Below are positions 52,730 through 61,521 of a DNA stretch of 64,000 bases, one piece after another (within the stretch, counting starts at the first letter, position 1; each line of letters begins with the position of its first letter). The position numbers were made by a program, and so were the translations under genes. The DNA is from Erythrobacter sp. AP23 (GTDB lineage Bacteria > Pseudomonadota > Alphaproteobacteria > Sphingomonadales > Sphingomonadaceae), in NCBI RefSeq assembly GCF_001542855.1, contig NZ_LNBY01000018.1, positions 1 through 64,000 of the forward strand, read 5' to 3'. Under the pieces are notes generated by a model, which was not told the origin of the DNA, did not search any database, and saw only the letters and a program-made list of their open reading frames with translations.

Positions 52730-53563
52730 ATGAGCAATTTTCTGCAGAACCACCGCACCTCGGTCATCGCGTTCGCCGTGCTGCTGATCGCCTTCATGAT
52801 GAGCGCCTATGTCGTCCCCGAAGAGGAGCAGGCGGTCATCATCCGCACGGGTAATCCGATCGGCACGGTGAACACGCCGGGCGGCGAAACGGGCGCGGGC
52901 CTTTACCTGCGCGTACCCTTCATCGATTCGGTCCGGCGCGTCGAAAAGCGCCTGCTCGATCTCGAAATGAACGACGAGGAAGTGCTCTCGGCCGACCAGC
53001 AGCGTTTGCTGGTCAACGCCTATGCCCGCTTCCGCATCACCGATCCCGTCCGCATGGTCGAACGTGCGGGCACCACGGATGGCGTGCGCAATGCGCTCGA
53101 GCCGATCCTCAACTCGGTCCTGCGCCAGGAACTCGGCCGCCGCACCTTCCAGTCGATGCTCACCGCCGAGCGCGGCAGCGCGCTGGCCAATGTCCGGGCC
53201 AATCTCGACCGGCAGGCACGCCAATACGGCGCCGAAGTGGTCGATGTGAAGATCATGCGCACCGACCTGCCCGAGGCGCCGCTGCAATCGGCCTTCCGAA
53301 GGATGGAATCGGACCGCGAGCGCGAAGCCCGCACGATCCGCGCAGGCGGCAGCCGCGACGCGCGTATCATTCGCGCGGAAGCCGATGCGGAAAGCGCGCG
53401 TATCTATGCCGAGGCTTTCGGCAAGGACGCAGAATTCTACGATTTCTACCGCGCGATGCAGAGCTACGACGCGACCTTCTCCAATAACGAAAACCCGTCG
53501 GAAAGCAGCATCATCCTGTCGCCGGACAATGAGTATCTGCGGCAGTTCCGCGGGCGGCGTTGA
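52730..53563 (+). CDS. hflC: HflC, FtsH protease modulator
   Basis: 277 residues. N-terminal membrane helix (about 11-29, VIAFAVLLIAFMMSAYVV), SPFH domain (EEEQAVIIRTGNPIGTV, VNAYARFRITDPVRMV, RGSALANVRANLDRQARQYG) and a coiled-coil tail with DREREARTIRAGGSRDA. Partner of HflK. The operon is followed by a DegP-like protease, grouping membrane quality-control genes. Confidence 0.95.
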   Translation: MSNFLQNHRTSVIAFAVLLIAFMMSAYVVPEEEQAVIIRTGNPIGTVNTPGGETGAGLYLRVPFIDSVRRVEKRLLDLEMNDEEVLSADQQRLLVNAYARFRITDPVRMVERAGTTDGVRNALEPILNSVLRQELGRRTFQSMLTAERGSALANVRANLDRQARQYGAEVVDVKIMRTDLPEAPLQSAFRRMESDREREARTIRAGGSRDARIIRAEADAESARIYAEAFGKDAEFYDFYRAMQSYDATFSNNENPSESSIILSPDNEYLRQFRGRR

Positions 53564-53705
53564 CCGTTCGTCGAGCGGCATAGGCGTCGTTCAAACGGCA
53601 TTCAGCGGCGGGCGCGACATTCGCCCGCCGGAACGCAAGGCGCGCAGAGCGGTAGCCATACCGTGGCTGCAAGCCGTGTAAGCTAGAGAAGAGGACGAAA
53701 AGGAC

Positions 53706-55247
53706 GTGAAGCCCGTGCGATATGCATATTCCGTGACGAGTGCGCTGCTGGTGGGCGGTGCCGCAATCTCGCTCGCGACCGGCTATCCGGCCGGCGCCCA
53801 GGTTGCCCAGAACGACGACAGCCAGATGGCGCGCGTCGTACCGCGTGCCGGCGCGCCCGAAAGTTTCGCCGATCTGACCGCGCAATTGCAGCCGGCGGTG
53901 GTCAACATTTCGACCCGCCAGCGGATCGAAGTAGCGACCAATAATGGTAACCCCTTCGCGGGCACGCCGTTCGAGGGATTGTTTAACCGCCGCCGTGGCC
54001 AGCAGCAGGAACCGCAATTCCGCGAAGGCCAGTCGCTCGGCTCGGGCTTCATCATCTCGGCAGACGGTTATGTCGTAACCAATAACCACGTGGTCAGTCC
54101 CAGCGGACGCGGCACGGTGGAAGAAATCACCGTCACCATGCCCGATGGCACCGAATACGAAGCCGAACTGGTCGGCACCGACGCGCAGAGCGACCTTGCC
54201 GTACTCAAGATCGCCCGCCGCGAAGCCTTTCCCTTCGTCGAGTTCGGCGACAGTGCGCAGGCGCGCCCGGGCGACTGGGTGGTGGCGATCGGCAACCCCT
54301 TCGGCCTCGGTGGCACGGTGACCTCGGGCATCGTCTCGGCGGTCTATCGCAACACCGGTCAGGGGGGCGCCTACGACCGCTACATCCAGACCGACGCGGC
54401 CATCAACCGCGGCAATTCGGGCGGTCCGCTGTTCGACATGCAGGGCAATGTGATCGGCATCAACAACGCGATCTTCTCGCCTTCCGGCGGCAGCGTGGGC
54501 ATCGGCTTCGCCATCCCAGCCGAAATCGCGGCGCCGATCATACGCCAATTGCGCGACGGCGTCGAAATCGAGCGCGGCTATCTCGGCGTGCAGATCCAGC
54601 CGGTGACCGACGATCTCGCCGATTCGCTCGGCATTCCGCAGAATCGGGGCGAATTCGTCCAGGCGGTCCAGCCTGGCGAACCGGCCGAAAGCGCAGGTAT
54701 CCGCCCAGGCGATATCGTGACCAGGATCAATGGTCAGGATGTGACTCCCGACCAGACGCTGTCCTTCCTCGTCGCCAATATCCGTCCCGGTACCACGATA
54801 CCGGTCGAGCTGATCCGCGATGGCGAGACGCGCCGCCTCAATGTGACCGTCGGCAAACGCCCGAGCGAAGAGGAATTGCGGCAGCAGCAGCTCTTCGATC
54901 CGGACGCCGAGGAAGAAGAGGCGATGGAACCGAGCGAGAATGCCGTGATCGAGGAGAGGCTCGGCCTGCAGGTTCTTCCGCTCACCGCGCAGATCGCGCG
55001 CCAGCTGGGCGTGAGCGCTGATACCGAAGGCCTGGTTGTCGCGGGAGTCGACCAGAACTCCGATGCGGCTCGCAAGGGCCTGCGCCGCGGCGACATTATC
55101 CTGACCGCGAACTATCGTCCGGTGACCGCACTCGAGGACCTGGAAAACACCATTCTCGAGGCCCAACGCGAGAACCGCGAAGCAGTCCTGCTGCGCGCGC
55201 AGCGCCGTGGTGGCCCCGCACAATATATCGCAGTACGCCTGCGCTGA
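53706..55247 (+). CDS. DegP/DegQ family serine endoprotease
   Basis: 513 residues, GTG start with AAGG nearby. Signal peptide to about residue 32 (GYPAGAQVAQ). Trypsin-like domain with catalytic His in VTNNHVVS, Asp in SDLAVLK and Ser in GNSGGPLFD. Two PDZ domains follow (about 275-375 and 410-505). It degrades or refolds damaged periplasmic proteins. It lies 142 bases after hflC, probably with its own promoter. Confidence 0.95.
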   Translation: MKPVRYAYSVTSALLVGGAAISLATGYPAGAQVAQNDDSQMARVVPRAGAPESFADLTAQLQPAVVNISTRQRIEVATNNGNPFAGTPFEGLFNRRRGQQQEPQFREGQSLGSGFIISADGYVVTNNHVVSPSGRGTVEEITVTMPDGTEYEAELVGTDAQSDLAVLKIARREAFPFVEFGDSAQARPGDWVVAIGNPFGLGGTVTSGIVSAVYRNTGQGGAYDRYIQTDAAINRGNSGGPLFDMQGNVIGINNAIFSPSGGSVGIGFAIPAEIAAPIIRQLRDGVEIERGYLGVQIQPVTDDLADSLGIPQNRGEFVQAVQPGEPAESAGIRPGDIVTRINGQDVTPDQTLSFLVANIRPGTTIPVELIRDGETRRLNVTVGKRPSEEELRQQQLFDPDAEEEEAMEPSENAVIEERLGLQVLPLTAQIARQLGVSADTEGLVVAGVDQNSDAARKGLRRGDIILTANYRPVTALEDLENTILEAQRENREAVLLRAQRRGGPAQYIAVRLR

Positions 55248-55263
55248 TCGCTAAAGCGTCGAA

Positions 55264-55301
55264 AAATGGGCGGTCCTCCTTATTGGAAGGGCCGCCCATT
55301 T
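55264..55301. terminator. Bidirectional terminator between the protease and PBP genes
   Basis: AAATGGGCGG at 55264-55273 pairs with CCGCCCATTT at 55292-55301, with A and T runs on the two sides. It serves both the DegP-like gene and the convergent PBP gene. Confidence 0.88.
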
Positions 55302-55314
55302 CTTTGCCGGCCGC

Positions 55315-57477
55315 CTAATTGGTCTGGCGGGGCGTGGGCGGAGGAGGCTCATCGCGTCCTCCGCCGGTCGCTTCGTCGAGGAAATCGTCGCCGACGGCCT
55401 GCGGTGCGCCATCCGCTCCGCGAGGAAGCTGCTGCGGGGGACGCGGCGATGGCATTACCGGCCGACGGGGGCGATTGGGATCGAGAGTGCGGTCGAATTC
55501 GTCGGCGAAGGGATCGTCGCGCGGCAAGTCGGACGTGCCCGGTTCGATCAGGTTGCCCTGCTCGTCGATGAAGTAGTAATCCTCAGGATCGCCGAGCATA
55601 TATTCGTCGTCCGGCTCGAGCTGCCACTCGGGCAGTTGCAGGTCGGTGTCGAATTGTTCGACCGGGCGATCTTTCACCGCATAGCGCATATAGGCGGCAA
55701 AGGCGCGCGCGGGTGCGGTGCCGCCCTGCAGTCCGCCGACGCGTGAATTGTCGTCGCGTCCCATCCATACGCCGGTGGTGATGCCCGAGGAAAAACCGAC
55801 GAAATAGCCGTCCTTGTTCGAGCTGGTCGTGCCGGTCTTGCCCGCTACCGGCCGACCGATCTGCGCCGCACGACCGGTACCCGTCGCCACCGCGGTCTGC
55901 AGCAGGTCGGTTATCCCCGCCGCCACGTAATCGGGCACCAGCTGCGATTGGCGCGCCGCCTCGTGCTGGTAGAGCAGTTCGCCTTCGGCTGTCTCGACCT
56001 TGAGGATGCCGTATGGTTCGACCGAATTCCCCTTGGCCGAAACGACCGCGAAGGCGCGGGTCATGTCGACCAGCCGCACCTCGTTCGATCCCAGCACCAT
56101 CGCCGGATAGGTGTTGATCTCGGTCGTGATCCCGAAGCGCCGCGCCATCGAGGCAACGGTACCGAAGCCCACTTCATTGCCGAGCTGCGCGGCGACCGTG
56201 TTGATCGAATAGGCAAAAGCGGTACGCAGGTCGATCTCGCCCACATTGCGCCCGCTGGAGTTGCGCGGGCTCCACCCATTGATGGTGACCGGCGTGTCGA
56301 CCACGCGATCATCGGGCGTGTAACCGGATTCGAGCGCGGCCAGATAGACGAACAGCTTCCACGACGATCCCGGTTGGCGCTGCGCATCGGTCGCGCGGTT
56401 GTAATTGGTCTCGACATAGTCGGTGCCGCCGACCAGGGCGAGGATCGCTCCATCGCGATCCATGCTCACCATTGCCCCTTGGGCACCGTCGGGCGTGTTC
56501 GCCTGGATCGCGGCGGTCGCGGCGCGCTGCATTCCGACATCGAGCGTGGTCCACACCTCGATCGGCTCGAAGGTTTCGGGCAGCAACAGGTCGAGCTGCG
56601 GCAGCGCCCAGTCGGTGAAGTAGCGCACCGAGTTCTGGCCCGCCTGCTCCTTGAGGTTCACGGCACTGGGATCGACGGTAACGTCCGGGGCGATGCGCCC
56701 CTGTTCCTTCATCAGGCGCAGCACCACGCTGGCGCGACCGACCGCAGCGTCGATATCGGCGGTCGGCGAATAGCGGCTGGGTGCCTTGACCAGGCCGGCA
56801 ATGATGGCTGCCTCGGCCACCGAGAGCTCGGTTGCCGGATGGCTGAAGAATCTCCGGCTGGCGCTATCGATACCATAGGCCCCGCCGCCGAAATAGACCT
56901 TGTTTAGATAGAGCTCGAGGATCTGTTCCTTGGAGAACTTGGCCTCCAGCGCCATCGCCAACACCGCTTCGCGCAGCTTGCGATCGAACGAGCGGTTAGT
57001 GTTAAGGAAGACATTGCGCGCGAGTTGCTGGGAGATCGTCGAGGTCCCACCGACGCGTGCGCGCGAGCCGGTGATCCCCTCGATGATGGCACCCCCGGTG
57101 CGCCAGAAGTCGATTCCGAAGTGCGAATAGAAGCGCCGGTCCTCGACCGAAATCATCGCATCTTTCATGACCTGCGGAATTTCCTCGGAGGTCAGCCATT
57201 TTCCGAAGCTCGGGCCCAGTTCGACGATTTCGGTGCCGTCGCGCGCGCGCACGACGATGGTCTGCGCGGTCTGGGTCGCCTTGAGCTGGTAGTAACCCGG
57301 CATCGAACGCGCGGCGAATGCCACGGCGAGACCGACGAACAGCGCCACCAGCAATGCCAGTGCGCTGCCCCAGATCGCCAGGCGACGCGCCCAGAATTTC
57401 ACCCCGCTCTGCGGCCGATCCGCTGCGGCGCGCTTGCGGCTGGCCGTGCGCTTGCGGCGGCTCCCTCTCTTATCCAT
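55315..57477 (-). CDS. Class A penicillin-binding protein 1A
   Basis: 720 residues. Basic cytosolic tail, membrane helix (about 34-56), GT51 glycosyltransferase domain (MISVEDRRFYSHFGIDFWRT, STISQQLARNVFL), transpeptidase domain with SxxK (PGSSWKLF), SxN (AYSINTVAA) and KTG (VAGKTGTTS). It polymerizes and cross-links peptidoglycan. The last 90 residues are acidic then Pro-rich (QPPQQLPRGAD) and probably disordered. Confidence 0.95.
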   Translation of the reverse strand: MDKRGSRRKRTASRKRAAADRPQSGVKFWARRLAIWGSALALLVALFVGLAVAFAARSMPGYYQLKATQTAQTIVVRARDGTEIVELGPSFGKWLTSEEIPQVMKDAMISVEDRRFYSHFGIDFWRTGGAIIEGITGSRARVGGTSTISQQLARNVFLNTNRSFDRKLREAVLAMALEAKFSKEQILELYLNKVYFGGGAYGIDSASRRFFSHPATELSVAEAAIIAGLVKAPSRYSPTADIDAAVGRASVVLRLMKEQGRIAPDVTVDPSAVNLKEQAGQNSVRYFTDWALPQLDLLLPETFEPIEVWTTLDVGMQRAATAAIQANTPDGAQGAMVSMDRDGAILALVGGTDYVETNYNRATDAQRQPGSSWKLFVYLAALESGYTPDDRVVDTPVTINGWSPRNSSGRNVGEIDLRTAFAYSINTVAAQLGNEVGFGTVASMARRFGITTEINTYPAMVLGSNEVRLVDMTRAFAVVSAKGNSVEPYGILKVETAEGELLYQHEAARQSQLVPDYVAAGITDLLQTAVATGTGRAAQIGRPVAGKTGTTSSNKDGYFVGFSSGITTGVWMGRDDNSRVGGLQGGTAPARAFAAYMRYAVKDRPVEQFDTDLQLPEWQLEPDDEYMLGDPEDYYFIDEQGNLIEPGTSDLPRDDPFADEFDRTLDPNRPRRPVMPSPRPPQQLPRGADGAPQAVGDDFLDEATGGGRDEPPPPTPRQTN

Positions 57478-57570
57478 CGATTATGCAGGTACCCTTGCTG
57501 TTCGCCGCCCTATAATTGCCATGATCTTGCATGGCGAGGTCTAACCGCGTGTGAACGGGACGGACCGAAT

Positions 57571-57981
57571 TTACTCCGCGCGATCCTCCGGCTCGAAATC
57601 GAGCGCGGCCGAGTTGATACAGTAGCGCATGCCGCCGCGATCGCGCGGTCCGTCTGGGAAGACATGGCCCAGATGGCCCCCGCAATTCGAACAGGTGACC
57701 TCGGTGCGAATCATCCCGTGCGAAGTATCGCGATGCTCGTCCACCACCTCGCCCTCGGCCGGCGCGGTGAAGGCCGGCCAGCCGCAGCCACTGTTGTATT
57801 TGTCGTCGCTTTCGAACAGCTTCTGCCCGCAGCCCGCGCAATAATACTCGCCCGGATCGTAATGCTTGTCGTATTTCCCGGTGAAGGCCCGTTCGGTGCC
57901 GGCTTCGCGCAGGATGTGGTACTGCTCGGGCGTCAGTCTCTCGCGCCATTCGGCATCGGTCTTTTCGGGCTTGTCGCGCAC
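57571..57981 (-). CDS. msrB: Peptide methionine-R-sulfoxide reductase B
   Basis: 136 residues from GTG at 57981, which has GGAAAGGA six bases upstream. Zinc cysteines 48, 51, 97 and 100 (CAGC and CSNC), GCGWPAF, and catalytic Cys121 in RYCINSAAL. It reduces the R form of methionine sulfoxide. A degenerate EcfG-like promoter may lie upstream. Confidence 0.95.
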   Translation of the reverse strand: MRDKPEKTDAEWRERLTPEQYHILREAGTERAFTGKYDKHYDPGEYYCAGCGQKLFESDDKYNSGCGWPAFTAPAEGEVVDEHRDTSHGMIRTEVTCSNCGGHLGHVFPDGPRDRGGMRYCINSAALDFEPEDRAE

Positions 57982-58018
57982 GCCTTGTCCTTTCCAGTAG
58001 AGCGCCCCATATAGGCCC

Positions 58019-58043
58019 AACCGGAGCCGATGCACGCGGTTCC
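58019..58043 (-). promoter_or_regulatory. Possible EcfG-like promoter of msrB
   Basis: Minus strand GGAAC (58043-58039), 16 bases, GGTT (58022-58019): one mismatch in the -10 element. The predicted start gives a leader of about 30 bases. Weak evidence. Confidence 0.3.
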
Positions 58044-58193
58044 ACTTCCCCGACGACGAATTGCTTGACGATTCGGGGCCATAGGGCTAAGTGCGCCGCT
58101 TTCCGGCGGCCCATGCCGCCCTTTCGCACGCATTACAGACATTTTCCGCCGCGCGAATTGTGCGGCCTGACGAGGACAGACCCGAGAACGTTT

Positions 58194-58454
58194 ATGGCCA
58201 ACACGCCGCAAGCCAAGAAGCGCATCCGCCGCAACGCCCGCCGGGCCGAAATTAACGGCGCCCGAATGAGCCGCATCCGCAATTTCCTCAAGAAGGTGGA
58301 AGTCGCGATCGAAGGCGGTGACAAGGACGGCGCTCAGTCCGCGCTCAAATCCGCGCAGCCCGAACTGGCCCGCGGTGTGGCCCGTGGCGTGATGCACAAG
58401 AACACGGCAGCGCGTAAGATGAGCCGCCTGACCAAGCGCGTCGCCGCTCTCTGA
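58194..58454 (+). CDS. rpsT: 30S ribosomal protein S20
   Basis: 86 residues, highly basic and helical. The opening [35 protein letters not shown] and closing [15 protein letters not shown] are typical of bS20. It binds 16S rRNA in the 30S subunit. rpsT next to dnaA is a common alphaproteobacterial order. Confidence 0.98.
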   Translation: MANTPQAKKRIRRNARRAEINGARMSRIRNFLKKVEVAIEGGDKDGAQSALKSAQPELARGVARGVMHKNTAARKMSRLTKRVAAL

Positions 58455-58493
58455 TCCTTCACCGGTCTCAGGCCGGCTTTACTGAAAAATTCG

Positions 58494-58522
58494 GGGCCGC
58501 CGGTTCGACCGGCGGCCCTTTT
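58494..58522 (+). terminator. rpsT terminator
   Basis: Bases 58494-58504 and 58508-58518 form an 11-bp GC-rich stem with a 3-base loop, followed by TTTT. It is a strong intrinsic terminator 40 bases after rpsT. Confidence 0.93.
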
Positions 58523-58942
58523 GTCGTAATCCAGTTGCTTTTCGATACGGGCCGGAAACACCGCTGTAACATAAAGTACGGGTTTCTCACGATTCGCGTG
58601 CGCAAATTCTGGTAAGTGGCGCGATTTCATTGACTTGTACGGCAGCCTGCGGCTTACAACCGAGTCAACAACTATATTTCATATTTTTTGCAGTTATCCC
58701 CCTTGCGACTCATCCGGCGAGCGACTTACACAATGCATCTCGGCTCGGGGCGGGACAGCCCGGGCTCTTAGAAAATCGAATGAGTGAGGAAATCTCCGGA
58801 CGCACCGAATCCGGAGCCGGGCCACGCTGTGCCCGGCCTTGCCGCAGATGGAAAATCGAAGCGTCGCGAGACGCCGACCGGGGGATTCAAGAGAATGCGC
58901 AAGGCATCGGAAAATGGGGCGCGGCAGTCACAGGACGATTTC
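58523..58942 (+). promoter_or_regulatory. dnaA upstream region
   Basis: About 420 bases before dnaA. A possible -35 TTGACT at 58630-58635 with CTTACA 17 bases later (58653-58658) could be the promoter. The -35 arm TTGACT has its complement AGTCAA at 58663-58668, making a dyad around the promoter. An AT-rich stretch with TTATCCCC (about 58690) resembles a weak DnaA box. No cluster of DnaA boxes, so I do not call an origin. Confidence 0.45.
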
Positions 58943-60355
58943 ATGGAAGATCAAGAAGCAGTGAACCTGGCAGCGGACTGGTCCGATATAAGCCAGGGAC
59001 TGCGAAAAGATCTCGGTCACCAGCTTCATAGCCAGTGGATCAAACCGATCCAGGTCGGCGGGATCGACAAGGACACGGGCACGCTCGACCTGTTTCTGCC
59101 GACCGAATTCAGCGCCAATTGGGTCAAGGACCGCTTTGCCGACCGGCTGAGCCTGGCTTGGAAGATCGCGCGCAGCGAAGTGCGCGACGTGCGCATCCAG
59201 GTCCATCCGGGTCGCCGTCAGGTCGCCGATTTGCGGCTGCATTCGAACGGTCGCCGTCCGGCCAATGACGGCGCGGACACGTCGATGATGGCGATCGGCG
59301 CCGATACGCTGGGTGACACGGGCTTCACCAGTTCGGTCGGTCTCGACCCGTCGCTGACCTTTGCCGCCTTCATCACCGGTGAAGCCAATGTGCTCGCCTT
59401 CAATGCCGCGCAGCGCATGGGCGCGACCGAGAAGCCGCAGTTCTCGCCGCTCTACCTCAAGGCCGCGACCGGCCAGGGCAAGACGCACTTGCTGCATGCG
59501 ATCGGCCACAGCTTCCTGCAGGCCCATCCCCGCAGCCGCATTTTCTACTGCAGCGCCGAGCGCTTCATGGTCGAATTCGTGCAGGCGCTCAAAGCCAACC
59601 AGATGCTCGAATTCAAGGCCCGCCTGCGCAGCTTCGACCTGCTGCTGGTCGACGATATCCAGTTCATCATCGGCAAGGCATCGGCGCAGGAAGAACTGCT
59701 CTACACGATCGATGCGCTGCTCGCCGAGGGCAAGCGACTGGTCTTCGCCGCCGATCGCGCACCGCAGGCGCTCGACGGGGTCGAGCCGCGGCTCCTGTCG
59801 CGCCTCTCGATGGGCCTCGTCGCCGATATCCAGGCCGCGGATATCGAGCTGCGCAAGAAGATTCTCACCTCCAAGCTGACGCGCTTCGCTCCGCTCGACG
59901 TGCCGGACGACGTGCTCGACTTCCTCGCCCGCACGATCACGCGCAATGTGCGCGAGCTGGTCGGCGGCCTCAACAAGCTTATCGCCTATGCGCAGCTGAC
60001 CGGGCAGGAAGTCTCGCTCCAGCTGGCCGAGGAACAGCTGACCGACATCCTCTCGGCCAATCGCCGCCGGATCACCATCGACGAGATCCAGCGCACCGTG
60101 TGCCAGTTCTACCGCATCGATCGCAGCGAGATGAGCTCCAAGCGCCGCGCGCGCGCGGTGGTCCGCCCGCGGCAGGTGGCGATGTATCTTTCGAAGGTGC
60201 TCACCCCGCGCAGCTATCCGGAAATCGGACGCAAGTTCGGCGGGCGCGACCATTCGACCGTTATCCACGCGGTGCGGCTGATCGAAGACCTGCGCCAGCG
60301 CGATGCCGATATGGACGGCGATGTGCGCAGCCTGCTGAGGCAGCTCGAAAGCTGA
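58943..60355 (+). CDS. dnaA: Chromosomal replication initiator DnaA
   Basis: 470 residues from the ATG at 58943, which has AGGA seven bases upstream; in-frame starts at 58895 and 58784 add sequence that looks non-conserved. Domain I: DWSDISQGLRKDLGHQLHSQWIKPI. AAA+ domain III: Walker A AATGQGKTHLLHAIGHSF, Walker B LLLVDDIQFI, arginine finger region. Domain IV: signature GGRDHSTVIHAVRLI. It opens the origin. The first Gly of the usual Walker A (G-x-x-x-x-G-K-T) is Ala here. Confidence 0.97.
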   Translation: MEDQEAVNLAADWSDISQGLRKDLGHQLHSQWIKPIQVGGIDKDTGTLDLFLPTEFSANWVKDRFADRLSLAWKIARSEVRDVRIQVHPGRRQVADLRLHSNGRRPANDGADTSMMAIGADTLGDTGFTSSVGLDPSLTFAAFITGEANVLAFNAAQRMGATEKPQFSPLYLKAATGQGKTHLLHAIGHSFLQAHPRSRIFYCSAERFMVEFVQALKANQMLEFKARLRSFDLLLVDDIQFIIGKASAQEELLYTIDALLAEGKRLVFAADRAPQALDGVEPRLLSRLSMGLVADIQAADIELRKKILTSKLTRFAPLDVPDDVLDFLARTITRNVRELVGGLNKLIAYAQLTGQEVSLQLAEEQLTDILSANRRRITIDEIQRTVCQFYRIDRSEMSSKRRARAVVRPRQVAMYLSKVLTPRSYPEIGRKFGGRDHSTVIHAVRLIEDLRQRDADMDGDVRSLLRQLES

Positions 60356-60358
60356 GTG

Positions 60359-60688
60359 ATGAGGCAGAATGCAAATCTCGATCAGATGTATCTGAACATC
60401 GAGATTAGCAGCCGCTACAATCTGCTCGATGAGATCGAAGACATCAAAGAGATCATCAAGGGTTTATCGTTTACAGCTAGGCTGCAACTGCACTCGGTTT
60501 GGTGCGATTCCAAAGCGACTGCATGCTACAGTATTGAAGCGAGCGCAGGGGCGGATCTCGATGCTTTAAAGTGGGAACTCTATGACCTGTTCCGAAGGGA
60601 ACAAATGGGCCACAATGGGATCGACGTTCACTCGAAGGATGAGTCAGTACATTTAGACCCCGATTGGCCGGGCGACGAAATTTTCTAG
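60359..60688 (+). CDS. Low-GC protein of unknown function after dnaA
   Basis: 109 residues. The start is ATG at 60359 (a GTG at 60356 adds one residue), immediately after the dnaA stop. No family recognised. Acidic, soluble, with alternating strands and helices (ARLQLHSVWCDSKATACYSIEA, DALKWELYDLFRREQ). By hand count the GC of 60361-60660 is about 48%, far below dnaA, and codons such as ATA-free but AT-ended ones are common, suggesting recent arrival. It shares size and charge with many immunity or antitoxin proteins, but nothing specific supports that. Confidence 0.6.
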   Translation: MRQNANLDQMYLNIEISSRYNLLDEIEDIKEIIKGLSFTARLQLHSVWCDSKATACYSIEASAGADLDALKWELYDLFRREQMGHNGIDVHSKDESVHLDPDWPGDEIF

Positions 60689-60747
60689 GGCTGTGACCGT
60701 CAAGTTGGTTCTCGACAGCTGACTCACAATTCTTCAACAGCCTTTCC

Positions 60748-61521
60748 ATGAGCTTGTCTCCCGACCGCCTCGACCGCTTTGCGCGCCACATCGTGCTGCC
60801 CGAGATCGGCGGCGCGGGTCAGGTCGCGCTGGCGGACAAGCATCTGGTGCTGGTCGGGCTCGGCGGGATCGGTTCGCCTGCGCTGCAATATCTCGCGGGC
60901 GCCGGGATCGGCAGGCTGACGCTGGTCGATGACGACCGTGTCGATACGAGCAATCTCCAGCGTCAAACCCTCTTCAACGCGCGCGATGTCGGGCATGGCA
61001 AGGCGGTGATCGCGAAGCGCTGGGTGACCGGCTTCGATCCCGAACTCGAGGTGCAGATCAGCGACCGGCGGATCACCGCCGCCAATGCGCACGACCTGGT
61101 GGTCGGGGCCGATCTGGTGCTCGACGGAACCGATAATTTCGCCACGCGGCTGGCCGTGTCCGATGCCTGCGTCGCCGAACGCGTGCCGCTGCTCTCTGCC
61201 GCGGTCGGGCGCTTTCAGGGGCAGGTCGGCGCTTTCGCCGGCCACCTTGCGGGCGAAGCCTGTTATCGCTGTTTCGTCGGCGATGCCTTCGATGCCGAGG
61301 ATTGCGATACCTGCGCGGAAGACGGCATGCTCGGCGCGATGGCCGGCTGGGTCGCCACTTTCGCCGCCATGCAGGCGGTGCGCGTGCTGCTCGACGGGGT
61401 TAGCGCACTGGGCGAGGCCGACTGGGGCCGCGTCCACCTGCTCGACGGATTGAAGCCCGGCATGCGCAGCTTCACCATCGCCAAGGATCCGGCCTGCAAG
61501 ACCTGCGGCTCAGCCGCCTAG
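60748..61521 (+). CDS. moeB: MoeB/ThiF/HesA family sulfur-carrier adenylyltransferase
   Basis: 257 residues, E1-like. ATP site GLGGIGSPALQYLAGAGIGRLTLVDDD, substrate motif VDTSNLQRQTLF, LVLDGTDNFATRLAVSD, and zinc cysteines in ACYRCFVGD and CKTCGSAA. It activates MoaD or ThiS by C-terminal adenylation. moaD and thiS are not in the window, so which pathway it serves is open. Its end overlaps the convergent sirtuin gene by 12 bases. Confidence 0.9.
   Translation: MSLSPDRLDRFARHIVLPEIGGAGQVALADKHLVLVGLGGIGSPALQYLAGAGIGRLTLVDDDRVDTSNLQRQTLFNARDVGHGKAVIAKRWVTGFDPELEVQISDRRITAANAHDLVVGADLVLDGTDNFATRLAVSDACVAERVPLLSAAVGRFQGQVGAFAGHLAGEACYRCFVGDAFDAEDCDTCAEDGMLGAMAGWVATFAAMQAVRVLLDGVSALGEADWGRVHLLDGLKPGMRSFTIAKDPACKTCGSAA

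Noticed and set aside
53630..53660. EcfG promoter before the DegP-like gene
   Set aside because: GGAAC is present, but no CGTT lies at 16 or 17 bases.
58455..58942. Replication origin next to dnaA
   Set aside because: Only one weak DnaA-box-like sequence and a short AT-rich stretch are visible; in many alphaproteobacteria the origin is elsewhere.
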